In this document: piece by piece, positions 27,647-35,359 of the stretch
Numbering within the stretch: the first letter of the stretch is position 1
Layout of the letters: the number at the start of each line of letters is the position of its first letter
From: Brachybacterium phenoliresistens
Lineage (GTDB): Bacteria > Actinomycetota > Actinomycetes > Actinomycetales > Dermabacteraceae
Direction: 5' to 3'
DNA: 64,000 bases
Assembly (NCBI RefSeq): GCF_000576425.1
Contig: NZ_KK069989.1
Span: 248,001-312,000, forward strand
Program-made: the position numbers and the translations under genes
The notes under the pieces: generated by a model
Seen by the model: the letters and a program-made list of their open reading frames with translations, nothing else
What the model was told of the DNA's origin: nothing
The model's database searches: none

Positions 27647-28888
27647 TCAGGGGCGGGGCGTGCGCCGCCGCAGGATGCCGTGCAGGGCGAGGCCGCTCAG
27701 CAGCGCCCAGAACGCGGCGCTGACGCCGAACGCGGCGATGCCGGAGGCCGCGACGATGAAGGTCGCGGCGGCGGGCAGCTGCTCGGAGGCATCGGCGAGG
27801 GCGCCGCGCAGCGCCGAGGCGAAGGTGCCGATCAGCGCCAGTCCCGCGACCGCGGCGATCACCCCCGCCGGAGCGACCGCGATGAGCTGCGCGGCGGCCG
27901 TCGCCGCGAGGCCCAGCACGACCATGGCGATGCCCGCGGTGAGGGAGGCGATCCAGCGGCGGTCGCGATCAGGACCGGCCTCGGGGCCGGCCGCCAGGGC
28001 GGCGCTGATCGCGGCGAGGTTGATGCCGTGACCGCCCGCCGGGGCGCCGAGGAGGCTGCCGGCGCCGGTGACCAGCATCGAGGCGCGCCACGGCACCTCG
28101 TAGCCCAGGCCCTTCATCACCGCGACCCCCGGGACGTTCTGCGAGGCCATCGTGACCAGGTACAGCGGCAGCGCGATGCCCACGAGGGCGCCGAGGGACA
28201 GGGTGGGCGCCGTGAGCTCGAGCCGCGGCACGAGCGCCGATGGGGACAGGCCGGTGCCCGAGGACGCCATCGAGACCACGATGACGGCGGTCGCGGTGAG
28301 GAACGCCAGCGGTGCGGCCCAGCGCGGGGCGAAGCGGGAGGCCAGCGCCCACACCACCACGACCGGCGCGACCCCGAGCGGATTCTCCATCAGGCCGGTG
28401 ACCGGGCCCAGGCACAGCTGCAGCAGCACCCCGGCGAGCATCGCCTGGGCGATGGAGGTGGGGATGCGGGAGATCAGACGGCTCAGCTGCGGGACCATCC
28501 CCGTGAGCATGATCAGCGCCCCGACCACGAGGAACGCGCCGACGGCGGCGCTCCAGCCCCCGGTGATCGCGCCCGTGGTCGCCAGCAGCGCGGCTCCCGG
28601 CGTCGACCACGCGACGGTGATCGGCAGGCGCGTGCGCAACGACAGGACGATCGACCCCAGCCCCATCAGGACGCTCACGGCCACCAGCCCGCTCGCCGCC
28701 TGCGCGGGGCTCGCGCCGACGCCCTCGAGGCCGCTGAGCACGACCACGAAGGAGCTGGTGAACGCCACCAGCGCGGAGACGAGGCCCGCGGTGACGGGCT
28801 GCAGCAGCGACCCGGCCGGCCCCGGAGCCCCGCCGGAGGACGTCTCCGGGACGACGGGCGGGGGAGCGGGGCGGGACTCGGCGGGCAT
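27647..28888 (-). CDS. BenE-family (benzoate/H+ symporter-like) membrane transporter
   Basis: 413 aa from ATG at 28888; upstream in-frame codons are non-coding. About 12 membrane segments with BenE-family signatures: ITVAWSTPGAALLATTG, the segment following MASQNVPGVAVMKGLGY, and GAPAGGHGINLAAISAAL, which is the diagnostic GGHGINLA motif. The family's characterised member takes up benzoate, but most homologues, including stand-alone ones like this, have unknown substrates. No aromatic catabolism genes are nearby, so benzoate is not implied by context. Confidence 0.88.
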   Translation of the reverse strand: MPAESRPAPPPVVPETSSGGAPGPAGSLLQPVTAGLVSALVAFTSSFVVVLSGLEGVGASPAQAASGLVAVSVLMGLGSIVLSLRTRLPITVAWSTPGAALLATTGAITGGWSAAVGAFLVVGALIMLTGMVPQLSRLISRIPTSIAQAMLAGVLLQLCLGPVTGLMENPLGVAPVVVVWALASRFAPRWAAPLAFLTATAVIVVSMASSGTGLSPSALVPRLELTAPTLSLGALVGIALPLYLVTMASQNVPGVAVMKGLGYEVPWRASMLVTGAGSLLGAPAGGHGINLAAISAALAAGPEAGPDRDRRWIASLTAGIAMVVLGLAATAAAQLIAVAPAGVIAAVAGLALIGTFASALRGALADASEQLPAAATFIVAASGIAAFGVSAAFWALLSGLALHGILRRRTPRP

Positions 28889-28967
28889 GGCCCCACGGTA
28901 GGCATCGGGGTCGCGGTGCGGCGCGGCGGTCCGATGCGTGGCCCCGCCCCGCCTCGCCCCGACCGCC

Positions 28968-29017
28968 CGACCGTGCGGTCGAGGTGCGCCGGGACCGCGG
29001 GGACGACCATGTGGTCG
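28968..29017. promoter_or_regulatory. Paired palindromic operators (CGACC-N4-GGTCG), site pair A
   Basis: CGACCGTGCGGTCG (28968-28981) and CGACCATGTGGTCG (29004-29017), each a perfect 14-base palindrome, centres 36 bases apart, in the divergent gap between the BenE-type gene and the KGG repeat gene. The same motif pair recurs at 33442-33483. Spacing and symmetry suggest a dimeric repressor such as a TetR protein; the regulator is not identified. Confidence 0.6.
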
Positions 29018-29172
29018 AAAAATGATCATCGCTGGTCACGGATGGATAACGGAGAATGCCGATTGCGGGGTCGCCATGGGGGTTGTGCGGCCCGGAGGGT
29101 CGTGCTTAGTCTCGAGGTGGAGCATCTGCTCCAGGGAAAGATCGACCGACTCGATGAGAGGATCTGATCTCC

Positions 29173-29649
29173 ATGGCAGACACCAACAACCCCGGACAGT
29201 TCGGCAACCGCGAGGACACCGAGCAGCAGGCGAGCAGGGGCGGCCAGGCCTCGACCGGCAGCTTCGGCTCGGAGAACGGCGCGGATCCCCGCGCTGCGGG
29301 CCACGAAGGCGGCCAGGAGTCCTCGGGCAGCTTCGGCTCGCAGAACGCGGCCGACCCCAGCGAGGCCGGTCAGCAGGGTGGCCGGGCGTCCTCGGGCAGC
29401 TTCGGCTCCCAGAATGCGGCCGACCCCAGCGAGGCTGGTCAGGAGGGTGGTCGAGCGTCCTCGGGCAGCTTCGGCTCCCAGAACGCGGCCGATCCCAGCG
29501 AGGCCGGTCAGCAGGGAGGTCGAGCCTCCTCGGGCAGCTTCGGCGACGAGAACTCCGCCGACCCGAGCCAGGCCGGCCGGGCGGGTGCCGACGCCCAGTC
29601 CACCGAGGCCAAGCGTGAGGGCGGCCGCAACAGCCACAGCGGCGGCTGA
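29173..29649 (+). CDS. KGG/GsiB-type stress repeat protein
   Basis: 158-aa, cysteine-free, highly hydrophilic protein made of five tandem 23-residue units (residues 23-137) of the form GGRASSGSFGSQNAADPSEA plus GQQ, with a diverged half-unit before them and a basic tail (EAKREGGRNSHSGG). The GG-x-x-S-x-G-x-F...DP-x-x-A-x-x-GG pattern is that of the stress-induced KGG/GsiB repeat (general stress protein, hydrophilin-like). Units 2-4 are almost identical in protein and DNA, implying recent 69-bp duplications. Function in such proteins is protective but biochemically undefined. Stands next to catalase and other stress genes. Confidence 0.85.
   Translation: MADTNNPGQFGNREDTEQQASRGGQASTGSFGSENGADPRAAGHEGGQESSGSFGSQNAADPSEAGQQGGRASSGSFGSQNAADPSEAGQEGGRASSGSFGSQNAADPSEAGQQGGRASSGSFGDENSADPSQAGRAGADAQSTEAKREGGRNSHSGG
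29290..29520 (+). repeat. 69-bp tandem coding repeats
   Basis: Near-identical 69-bp units within the KGG gene (for example the DNA around TCCTCGGGCAGCTTCGGCTC recurs at 69-base steps). Copy number could vary between strains. Confidence 0.85.
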
Positions 29650-29670
29650 CCCCTTCCCCCTCTTCCGTCC

Positions 29671-29709
29671 GACAGCGGGCGCAGGCGCACGGCGCCTGCG
29701 CCCGCTGTC
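29671..29709 (+). terminator. Terminator of the KGG gene
   Basis: Perfect 18-pair stem: 29671-29688 (GACAGCGGGCGCAGGCGC) with 29692-29709, three-base loop ACG, 21 bases after the stop codon. Confidence 0.88.
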
Positions 29710-29768
29710 GCTGTGCGTGGGCGTGTGTGGGGCGCCGGTTGGCGATGAAAGACATGACCGATGGACGA

Positions 29769-29789
29769 CCGGCCAGATAATCTGGCCGG
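29769..29789. promoter_or_regulatory. 21-bp palindrome enclosing a -10-like sequence
   Basis: CCGGCCAGAT (29769-29778), A, ATCTGGCCGG (29780-29789): a perfect 10-1-10 palindrome. Its centre reads AGATAAT, close to a -10 hexamer, and TGACCG lies 15 bases upstream. No coding gene follows; a hairpin terminator begins 90 bases downstream. Confidence 0.45.
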
Positions 29790-29877
29790 ACGCGTCGAGA
29801 AGAAATACCCGTGTGCCGCGGGAGAAGAAATGAAGATTCTTTCCTGACAAGGATCTGCGTGCCCGCCCAGAATTCCC

Positions 29878-29934
29878 GGGAAGGACAGGGCCCGGCCCCC
29901 CGGAGATCCGGGGCGCGCGGGCCCTGTCCTTCCC
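29878..29934. terminator. Bidirectional hairpin between KGG and catalase genes
   Basis: Arms GGGAAGGACAGGGCCCG (29878-29894) and CGGGCCCTGTCCTTCCC (29918-29934) are exact complements; the enclosed bases form a second small stem (CCCCGG/CCGGGG). It lies 50 bases beyond the catalase stop and probably terminates that gene, and may end any transcript coming the other way. The 334-base gap holds no protein gene. Confidence 0.8.
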
Positions 29935-29983
29935 TCCACGGGCCCTCACAGGCCCTCACGGGCACTCCCGGGCCCTCCCGGGA

Positions 29984-32215
29984 TCAGCTCGCGGCCGGCT
30001 CGAACCGGGTCCAGACGCGATGCTCGGCGAGCAGGTCCCGCAGGGCCTCGGCGGCGGCCAGGCCGTCCGCGGCGATGACCACGCCGGCCGCCGCGCCGCT
30101 GCCGGCCCCGCTCGGGTCCAGCCCTGCCAGGCGCCCGGCGACGCCGCTGTCCTCGACCACCTGCTCGCCGTCCTGCCAGGCGGCGATCGGCTTCGCATGG
30201 CGCCAGCACCCCTGCACCAGGGCGATGACCCGCGGATCGACCGCGCTGGCCACCGCACGACCGGCGCCGTCGACCACGGCCGCGGCGCCCGTCACCGGCG
30301 TCCCGGCCCGGGCGTCGACTGTCGGGCGGGCATCGACCGCCGCCGCGGGCGCTCCGGCCAGGAGGATCCCGTCCAGCTCGAAGGTCTGGGCCGTGGCGAA
30401 GGTGCGATCCACCGGGCGCCCGACCACCTCGCCGCCCTGCGGGGCGATGATCAGCGGGCGCAGCCGGGCCGTCTCCAGCTCCGCGAGCGTCGCCTCCAGG
30501 TCGCGCGGCAGCACATCGGGATCCACGACCACCCCGACCACCCGGCCGTCGACCGGCCATCGGCCCCCGAGCTGCGAGAGCGCAGCGCTGGGCGGCATGT
30601 CCTCGGCGGGCGGCTCCTCGGCCTCCGGGGCCGGCAGCCCGAGCGCCGCGGCGACCCGGCGGCACAGCTCGGCGTCGATGCGCGCCAGGCACTGCACCTG
30701 GCGCTCGCGCACCGCCACCTCGCGGCAGCGTCCCAGCTCGAAGGAATAGGCCGCCACGACGTGGTCCCGCTCGAGCGCGGTCAGCGATCGCCAGAACAGG
30801 CGCGCCTGGCTGAAGTGGTCCTCGAAGGAGGCGGGCGCCCGGCGCTCGCGGACCGACCCGGCCACGGGCGCCGGCACGTCCAGGAAGGCGGACGGGTCGG
30901 CGCCGGCGGTCATCGGGCATCCGCCGTCCAGGCTGTTCGGGGAGTACGGGGCGATGCCCTCGTGGACCGCTTGCTGGCCGAAGCCGTCGCGCAGCATGTC
31001 GTCCACCGGCGCATGGGGGCGGTTGATCGGCAGCTGCGAGAAGTTGGGCCCGCCCAGCCTCGTGATCTGCGTGTCGATGTACGAGAACAGCCGTGCCTGC
31101 AGCAGCGGGTCGTCGGTGACGTCGATCCCCGGCGCCAGGTTCCCGGGATGGAAGGCGACCTGCTCCGTCTCGGCGAAGTAGTTGGTGGGGTTGCGGTCCA
31201 GCGTCAGCAGGCCCACCGGCTGCACGGGCGCGAGCTCCTCCGGGATCAGCTTCGTGGGATCCAGCAGATCGATCCCCTCGAACATCTCCTCGGCGCTGTC
31301 GGGGAGGACCTGCATCCCCAGCTCCCAGCGCGGGAAGTGGCCGGCGTCGATGGCGTCGGCCAGGTCCCGGCGGTGGAAGTCCGGATCGGCCCCGCCGAGC
31401 ATCTGCGCCTCCTCCCAGGTCAGGGAATGGACGCCGAGCAGCGGCTTCCAGTGCAGCTTGACCAGGCAGGTCCCGCCCTCGGCGTCGGTCAGGCGGAAGG
31501 TGTGGATGCCGAAGCCCTCCATCATCCGGTACGAGCGGGGGACGGCCCGGTCGGACATCTGCCAGATCGCGTGGTGCTGTGCCTCCGTGTGCAGGGAGAC
31601 GAAGTCCCAGAAGGTGTCATGGGCGCTCTGGGCCTGCGGGATCTCCCGGTCGGGGTGGGGCTTGGCGGCATGGATGATGTCGGGGAACTTGATGCCGTCC
31701 TGGATGAAGAACACGGGGATGTTGTTCGCGACCAGGTCGTAGTTGCCCTCGCGGGTGTAGAAGCGGGTCGCGAAGCCTCGGGTGTCGCGGACGGTGTCCG
31801 CCGAGCCGCGCGAGCCGACCACCGTCGAGAAGCGCGTGAAGACCTCGGTCACCCGCCCCGGGGCGAGGAAGTCCGCCACCGTCCGCGAGGCGGCGGTGCC
31901 GTAGCTCTCGAAATGGCCGTGGGCCGCGGCGCCGCGCGCATGCACCACCCGCTCCGGGATCCGCTCGTGGTCGAAGTGGGTGATCTTCTCGCGCAGGTGA
32001 TGGTCCTGCAGCAGGGAGGGGCCGCGGGCGCCGGCGCGCAGGCTGTGGTCGGTGTCGCGCAGGCGCAGGCCCTGCGAGGTGGTGAGGGTCCGTCCCTCCT
32101 GGGAAAGGGGCGGGACGCGGTAGCCCGCAGGCTGCGCCTGGTCGGGCTGCGCCGCGGCGGGCGGCGCGGCGTCACGAGGGGTCGGGGAGGAGGAGTCGTG
32201 GGCGTCGTCGGCCAT
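29984..32215 (-). CDS. katE: Large-subunit catalase (HPII/KatE type)
   Basis: Haem catalase disproportionating hydrogen peroxide. 743 aa, the long clade-II form. The chosen ATG (32215) has GGAAGGA in front; an ATG seven codons upstream overlaps that site. Catalytic His92 lies in ERVVHARGAAAHG; NNIPVFFIQDGIKFPD supplies the distal Asn; the proximal haem tyrosine is in LFSYIDTQITRLG. After about residue 560 comes the flavodoxin/DJ-1-like C-terminal domain of large catalases (VDGRVVGVVVDPDVLP ... PLIIAPQGGEVVG). N-terminal ~40 residues are disordered, Pro/Ala/Gln-rich. An SDR gene lies 79 bases upstream on the same strand. Confidence 0.94.
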   Translation of the reverse strand: MADDAHDSSSPTPRDAAPPAAAQPDQAQPAGYRVPPLSQEGRTLTTSQGLRLRDTDHSLRAGARGPSLLQDHHLREKITHFDHERIPERVVHARGAAAHGHFESYGTAASRTVADFLAPGRVTEVFTRFSTVVGSRGSADTVRDTRGFATRFYTREGNYDLVANNIPVFFIQDGIKFPDIIHAAKPHPDREIPQAQSAHDTFWDFVSLHTEAQHHAIWQMSDRAVPRSYRMMEGFGIHTFRLTDAEGGTCLVKLHWKPLLGVHSLTWEEAQMLGGADPDFHRRDLADAIDAGHFPRWELGMQVLPDSAEEMFEGIDLLDPTKLIPEELAPVQPVGLLTLDRNPTNYFAETEQVAFHPGNLAPGIDVTDDPLLQARLFSYIDTQITRLGGPNFSQLPINRPHAPVDDMLRDGFGQQAVHEGIAPYSPNSLDGGCPMTAGADPSAFLDVPAPVAGSVRERRAPASFEDHFSQARLFWRSLTALERDHVVAAYSFELGRCREVAVRERQVQCLARIDAELCRRVAAALGLPAPEAEEPPAEDMPPSAALSQLGGRWPVDGRVVGVVVDPDVLPRDLEATLAELETARLRPLIIAPQGGEVVGRPVDRTFATAQTFELDGILLAGAPAAAVDARPTVDARAGTPVTGAAAVVDGAGRAVASAVDPRVIALVQGCWRHAKPIAAWQDGEQVVEDSGVAGRLAGLDPSGAGSGAAAGVVIAADGLAAAEALRDLLAEHRVWTRFEPAAS

Positions 32216-32294
32216 GGGGTGTCCTTCCGGAGGCACGGAGGCCGCCGCGCAGTGCGCGCGACGGCCGCCGTGGAGGGGTGATCGGGACGGTCGA

Positions 32295-33206
32295 TCAGGG
32301 GGTGGGGTTGCCGCCGGTCACGGCGAGGGTCTCGCCGAGGACGTAGCTGGACTCCGGCGAGGTGAGGAACACGAACGCCGGGGCGAGCTCGGTGGGCTGC
32401 CCGGCGCGCCCCAGGGGCGTGGACTTCCCGAACTCGGGCAGGGCGTCCTTGGGCTGGCCGTCGGAGACCTGCAGCGGCGTCCAGATCGGCCCGGGGGCGA
32501 CGGCGTTCACGCGGATCCCGCGGGGCGCGAGCTGCTGGGCCAGGCCCTTGCTGAAGTTGTTGATCGCCGCCTTCGTGGACGCGTAGTCGACCAGGTGCGG
32601 GGAGGGCGAGTACGCCTGGATCGAGGTGGTGTTCACGATGGTCGAGCCCGCCGGCAGGTGCGGCAGCGCCTCGCGGACGATGCGGGCCATCGCCGTGATG
32701 TTCACGGTGTAGGTCTGCGTCCACTGCTCGTCGGTGAGGTCCTCGAACTTCTCGACCGCGATCTGCTTGCCGGCGTTGTTGACCAGGGCGTCCAGGCCGC
32801 CGAGCCCCTCGACGGCGCGGGAGACGACCTCGCGGCAGGCCTCGGCGTCGATGAGGTCCGCCGGGATGAGCACGGCGGTGCGGCCCGCCTCGCGGATCAC
32901 GCCGGCCACGTGCTGGGCGTCCTCCTCCTCGGCGGGGAGGTAGTTCAGCGCGACATCGGCGCCCTCGCGGGCGAAGGCGATCGCGACGGCCGCCCCGATG
33001 CCGGAGTCGGCGCCCGTGATCAGGGCCCGGCGGCCCTCGAGACGGCCGGTGCCGCGGTAGCTGTCCTCGCCGCGGTCGGTGCCGGGGATCAGCTCGGCGT
33101 CCAGGCCGGGCTCGGGCTGATCCTGCTTCGGCGGGGTGATCTCCGGGAATCGGGTGACGGGGTCGCAGAAGGTGAGCTGGTCGGTGGACTGTGCGGAGGT
33201 GTTCAT
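32295..33206 (-). CDS. SDR-family oxidoreductase, general-stress type
   Basis: 303 aa from ATG at 33206 with GAAGGAG upstream. Classical SDR: cofactor motif TGADSGIGAAVAIAF, NNAGKQ, and catalytic Ser/Tyr/Lys in TTSIQAYSPSPHLVDYASTKAA. The N-terminal 50-residue lead (PPKQDQPEPGLDAELIP) before the Rossmann fold is characteristic of the YhdF/YdaD/YghA subgroup of stress-induced dehydrogenases, whose substrates are not settled. Probably co-transcribed with the downstream catalase gene. Confidence 0.9.
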   Translation of the reverse strand: MNTSAQSTDQLTFCDPVTRFPEITPPKQDQPEPGLDAELIPGTDRGEDSYRGTGRLEGRRALITGADSGIGAAVAIAFAREGADVALNYLPAEEEDAQHVAGVIREAGRTAVLIPADLIDAEACREVVSRAVEGLGGLDALVNNAGKQIAVEKFEDLTDEQWTQTYTVNITAMARIVREALPHLPAGSTIVNTTSIQAYSPSPHLVDYASTKAAINNFSKGLAQQLAPRGIRVNAVAPGPIWTPLQVSDGQPKDALPEFGKSTPLGRAGQPTELAPAFVFLTSPESSYVLGETLAVTGGNPTP

Positions 33207-33723
33207 CCTTCTCGCTCCTTCGATGGTTCTCGGCGCGGGGGTCCCGGCCGATGGTTCTCGACGCTGCCGCCGCGGCGATCGTGCCGCCGGCGGGCGTCCT
33301 GAACGGTGCTTCCGCACGGCCGGCCCGGGGGCCCGGACGGCGGTGCGTCGCGGGGCTCCGGCGGTCGGTCCCGGTGTCTCCGCCGACCCTGCGATGACCT
33401 CACCGTAAGCACACATCGGCGCCCTGGGGAAGGGTCGGGCTCGACCGATCGGTCGAGGGGCGCGAACCTCGACCGAGCGGTCGGAAGATCGTGCGCCGTC
33501 GGCCGCGCGTGGCTGCGACCTGCAGGTCCTCTGCGCCGATGGAGGTCGCGGGCTCGGGCCGCGGACCCTCGCGGAACGGGGCGGCGCATGCTAGGAAGGA
33601 GGGGATCGCCCGAGGAGCCGATGCGGCTCGGGGCATCCGCGGCCCACCGGCCGCCGCCCCCTCCGCGCCGAGCACCGCGCCGTCCACAGGGCCGCCCGCC
33701 CTGTGCAGAACAGGAGGCAGCAC
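33207..33723. other. Divergent 517-bp gap, SDR / YeaQ-like
   Basis: No protein gene found; open frames here lack ribosome binding sites and family features. GATGGTTCTCG is repeated at 33221 and 33252. The notable content is the operator pair listed separately. Confidence 0.6.
33441..33483. promoter_or_regulatory. Paired palindromic operators (CGACC-N4-GGTCG), site pair B
   Basis: TCGACCGATCGGTCGA (33441-33456) is a perfect 16-base palindrome and CGACCGAGCGGTCG (33470-33483) repeats the motif; centres are 28 bases apart. Located between the divergent SDR and YeaQ-like genes, 230-280 bases from either start. Confidence 0.65.
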
Positions 33724-34056
33724 ATGGTCATCGTCGCGTGGATCATCACCGGCATCTTCATCGGAGCCATCGCCAAGAACATCCTGCCCCGCCGCTCCCG
33801 CGGCGGCTGGGTGAGCACCATCGGCCTGGGGGTGCTCGGCGCCGTGGCGGGCGGGCTCATCTTCCGCCTGGCCACCGGCGGCACCCTCGGCTCCCTCGTC
33901 ACGGACCCGTGGTCGTGGGCCTCCCTGCCCGTCGCCATCCTCGCCGCCGCGGTCCTCGCCTTCGGGTGGCGCTTCCTGCGCATCGGCCCCGAGCGCGAGC
34001 GTCGGGACCCGGCGACCGAGGCCGAGGCGCGCGTGCAGGGGCAGGAGCGCCCATGA
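33724..34056 (+). CDS. GlsB/YeaQ/YmgE-family membrane protein
   Basis: 110 aa from ATG at 33724 (AGGAGG upstream). Three membrane segments with the family pattern: IVAWIITGIFIGAIAKNILP, GGWVSTIGLGVLGAVAGGLIF and LPVAILAAAVLAFGWRFL. This 'transglycosylase-associated' family is small, Gly-rich and stress-related in several bacteria; no biochemical function is established. An unusual charged C-terminal tail (RERRDPATEAEARVQGQERP) is longer than in the paralogue at 40418-40693. Confidence 0.88.
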   Translation: MVIVAWIITGIFIGAIAKNILPRRSRGGWVSTIGLGVLGAVAGGLIFRLATGGTLGSLVTDPWSWASLPVAILAAAVLAFGWRFLRIGPERERRDPATEAEARVQGQERP

Positions 34057-34103
34057 GCGGCGCCGGCCGCGGGGCCCCCGTGACCGGCGACCCCCGCGCG
34101 GGC

Positions 34104-35231
34104 TCAGCCCGCGGCATCCTCCCGCTCGTCCCGATCCTCCCGCTCGGCCCGATCGTCCGGGCCGTCCTCCGAGCGCTCCCGCTGCCGCTCCCGGCTGGCA
34201 TGCGTGAGCTGGCGCAGGTCGGTCTCGGAGTCGAAGCTCGCCCCCAGCCCGCCGGCGACGACGCCGAGGGCCGCGCTGAGCCAGGCCACGCCCATGTAGT
34301 GCGAGAAGGTGGCCGGCTCGCCGAGGACCTGCGCCATGAACGAGGGGGCGATCACCACCAGCCCCGCCAGGAGGATCAGCACCACCAGGGCCACGTACAG
34401 CGCGAGGACGCACAGGAACAGCGTCAGCAGCGTGGAGACGTTGTACAGGGCCGCCGGCCCGCCGCCGTCCTCGTGGACCGGTCGGTCCCAGAGGCGGTTG
34501 CCCACCACCAGCCAGCCGACCATCAGCGTCATGGCCAGCAGCCCGATCAGCAGCAGCCGCGGCGTGGACAGCGCCGCCGACATCTGCCAGATCGAGCTGT
34601 AGAAGATGCCGAAGGCGCCCGCGGCCGAGGCCGCCGCCAGCGCGCTGGAGAGCTTGCGGACCGTCGCCCACGGCGCGTTGGTCACCACCATCCCCAGCAC
34701 CGTGCGCACCTGGCCGATGACGGGACGGGCCCGCAGTGCGATCACCCCGCGCGCGGCGTCCCGTTCCCAGACCGGCGCTCCCGGGGAGGTCGACCGGCGG
34801 GTCGGCATCCGACCCCGCGCGGGGATCAGGCCCTCGCCCAGGTGCTCGACGCTCTCGACCATGATGTCCAGGATCCGACGCCGAGGGGACAGGCTCCACA
34901 GGGTCGGCCAGAACAGCGCCGCGAGCCGATGCTCGGGGAACGCCTCGGCCACCAGCAGTCGCCCCTGCGCGTGCCGCGGCATCTCCGTGAGCACCAGGGT
35001 GATCTCAGCCCCGTCGTGCTCGCGGCGCAGCCGCGCCGCGGAGGCCAGGCGCAGCGAGCCGTCGGTGCGGGTCTCGATCAGCTCGGAGCGCACGTGCACC
35101 GTCGCCGGGCCGTCGACCCGCTCCGCCAGACGCCGCTCCAGGTCCTCGCGGATCGCGAGCATGCGGCGCAGCGGAAGGCCGGGATCGGTGACCACGAGGA
35201 TCGTGATGCCGCCGGAGGTCTCGTCGGACAT
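34104..35231 (-). CDS. Membrane protein with soluble N-terminal domain, unknown function
   Basis: 375 aa; AGGGAG precedes the ATG. Residues 1-130 are soluble with alternating beta/alpha character (ITILVVTDPGLPLRRMLAIREDLERRL ...), residues 170-330 contain four or five membrane segments (LLLIGLLAMTLMVGWLVVG; LLTLFLCVLALYVALVVLILLAGLVVI; MGVAWLSAALGVVAGGLGA), and the last 30 residues are a highly charged Asp/Glu/Arg tail. I do not recognise the family. Context is the stress/envelope region, convergent with a YeaQ-like gene and divergent from the dehydrogenase operon. Confidence 0.75.
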   Translation of the reverse strand: MSDETSGGITILVVTDPGLPLRRMLAIREDLERRLAERVDGPATVHVRSELIETRTDGSLRLASAARLRREHDGAEITLVLTEMPRHAQGRLLVAEAFPEHRLAALFWPTLWSLSPRRRILDIMVESVEHLGEGLIPARGRMPTRRSTSPGAPVWERDAARGVIALRARPVIGQVRTVLGMVVTNAPWATVRKLSSALAAASAAGAFGIFYSSIWQMSAALSTPRLLLIGLLAMTLMVGWLVVGNRLWDRPVHEDGGGPAALYNVSTLLTLFLCVLALYVALVVLILLAGLVVIAPSFMAQVLGEPATFSHYMGVAWLSAALGVVAGGLGASFDSETDLRQLTHASRERQRERSEDGPDDRAEREDRDEREDAAG

Positions 35232-35359
35232 GTTCTCGCTCCCTGGGGATGGTTCGCACGCGGCTGCTGCCCTCCGCGCATGCTAGGCCCCCGTCGCGGG
35301 GCCGGAGGGAATCCCTGACCGTTCGGAAGGAACCCCGTCGACACCGAAGGAGGACCACC

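Noticed and set aside
33203..33589. Open frames in the SDR/YeaQ-like gap as a possible small gene
   Set aside because: No ribosome site, biased Arg/Pro/Ala composition, and the palindromes run through them.
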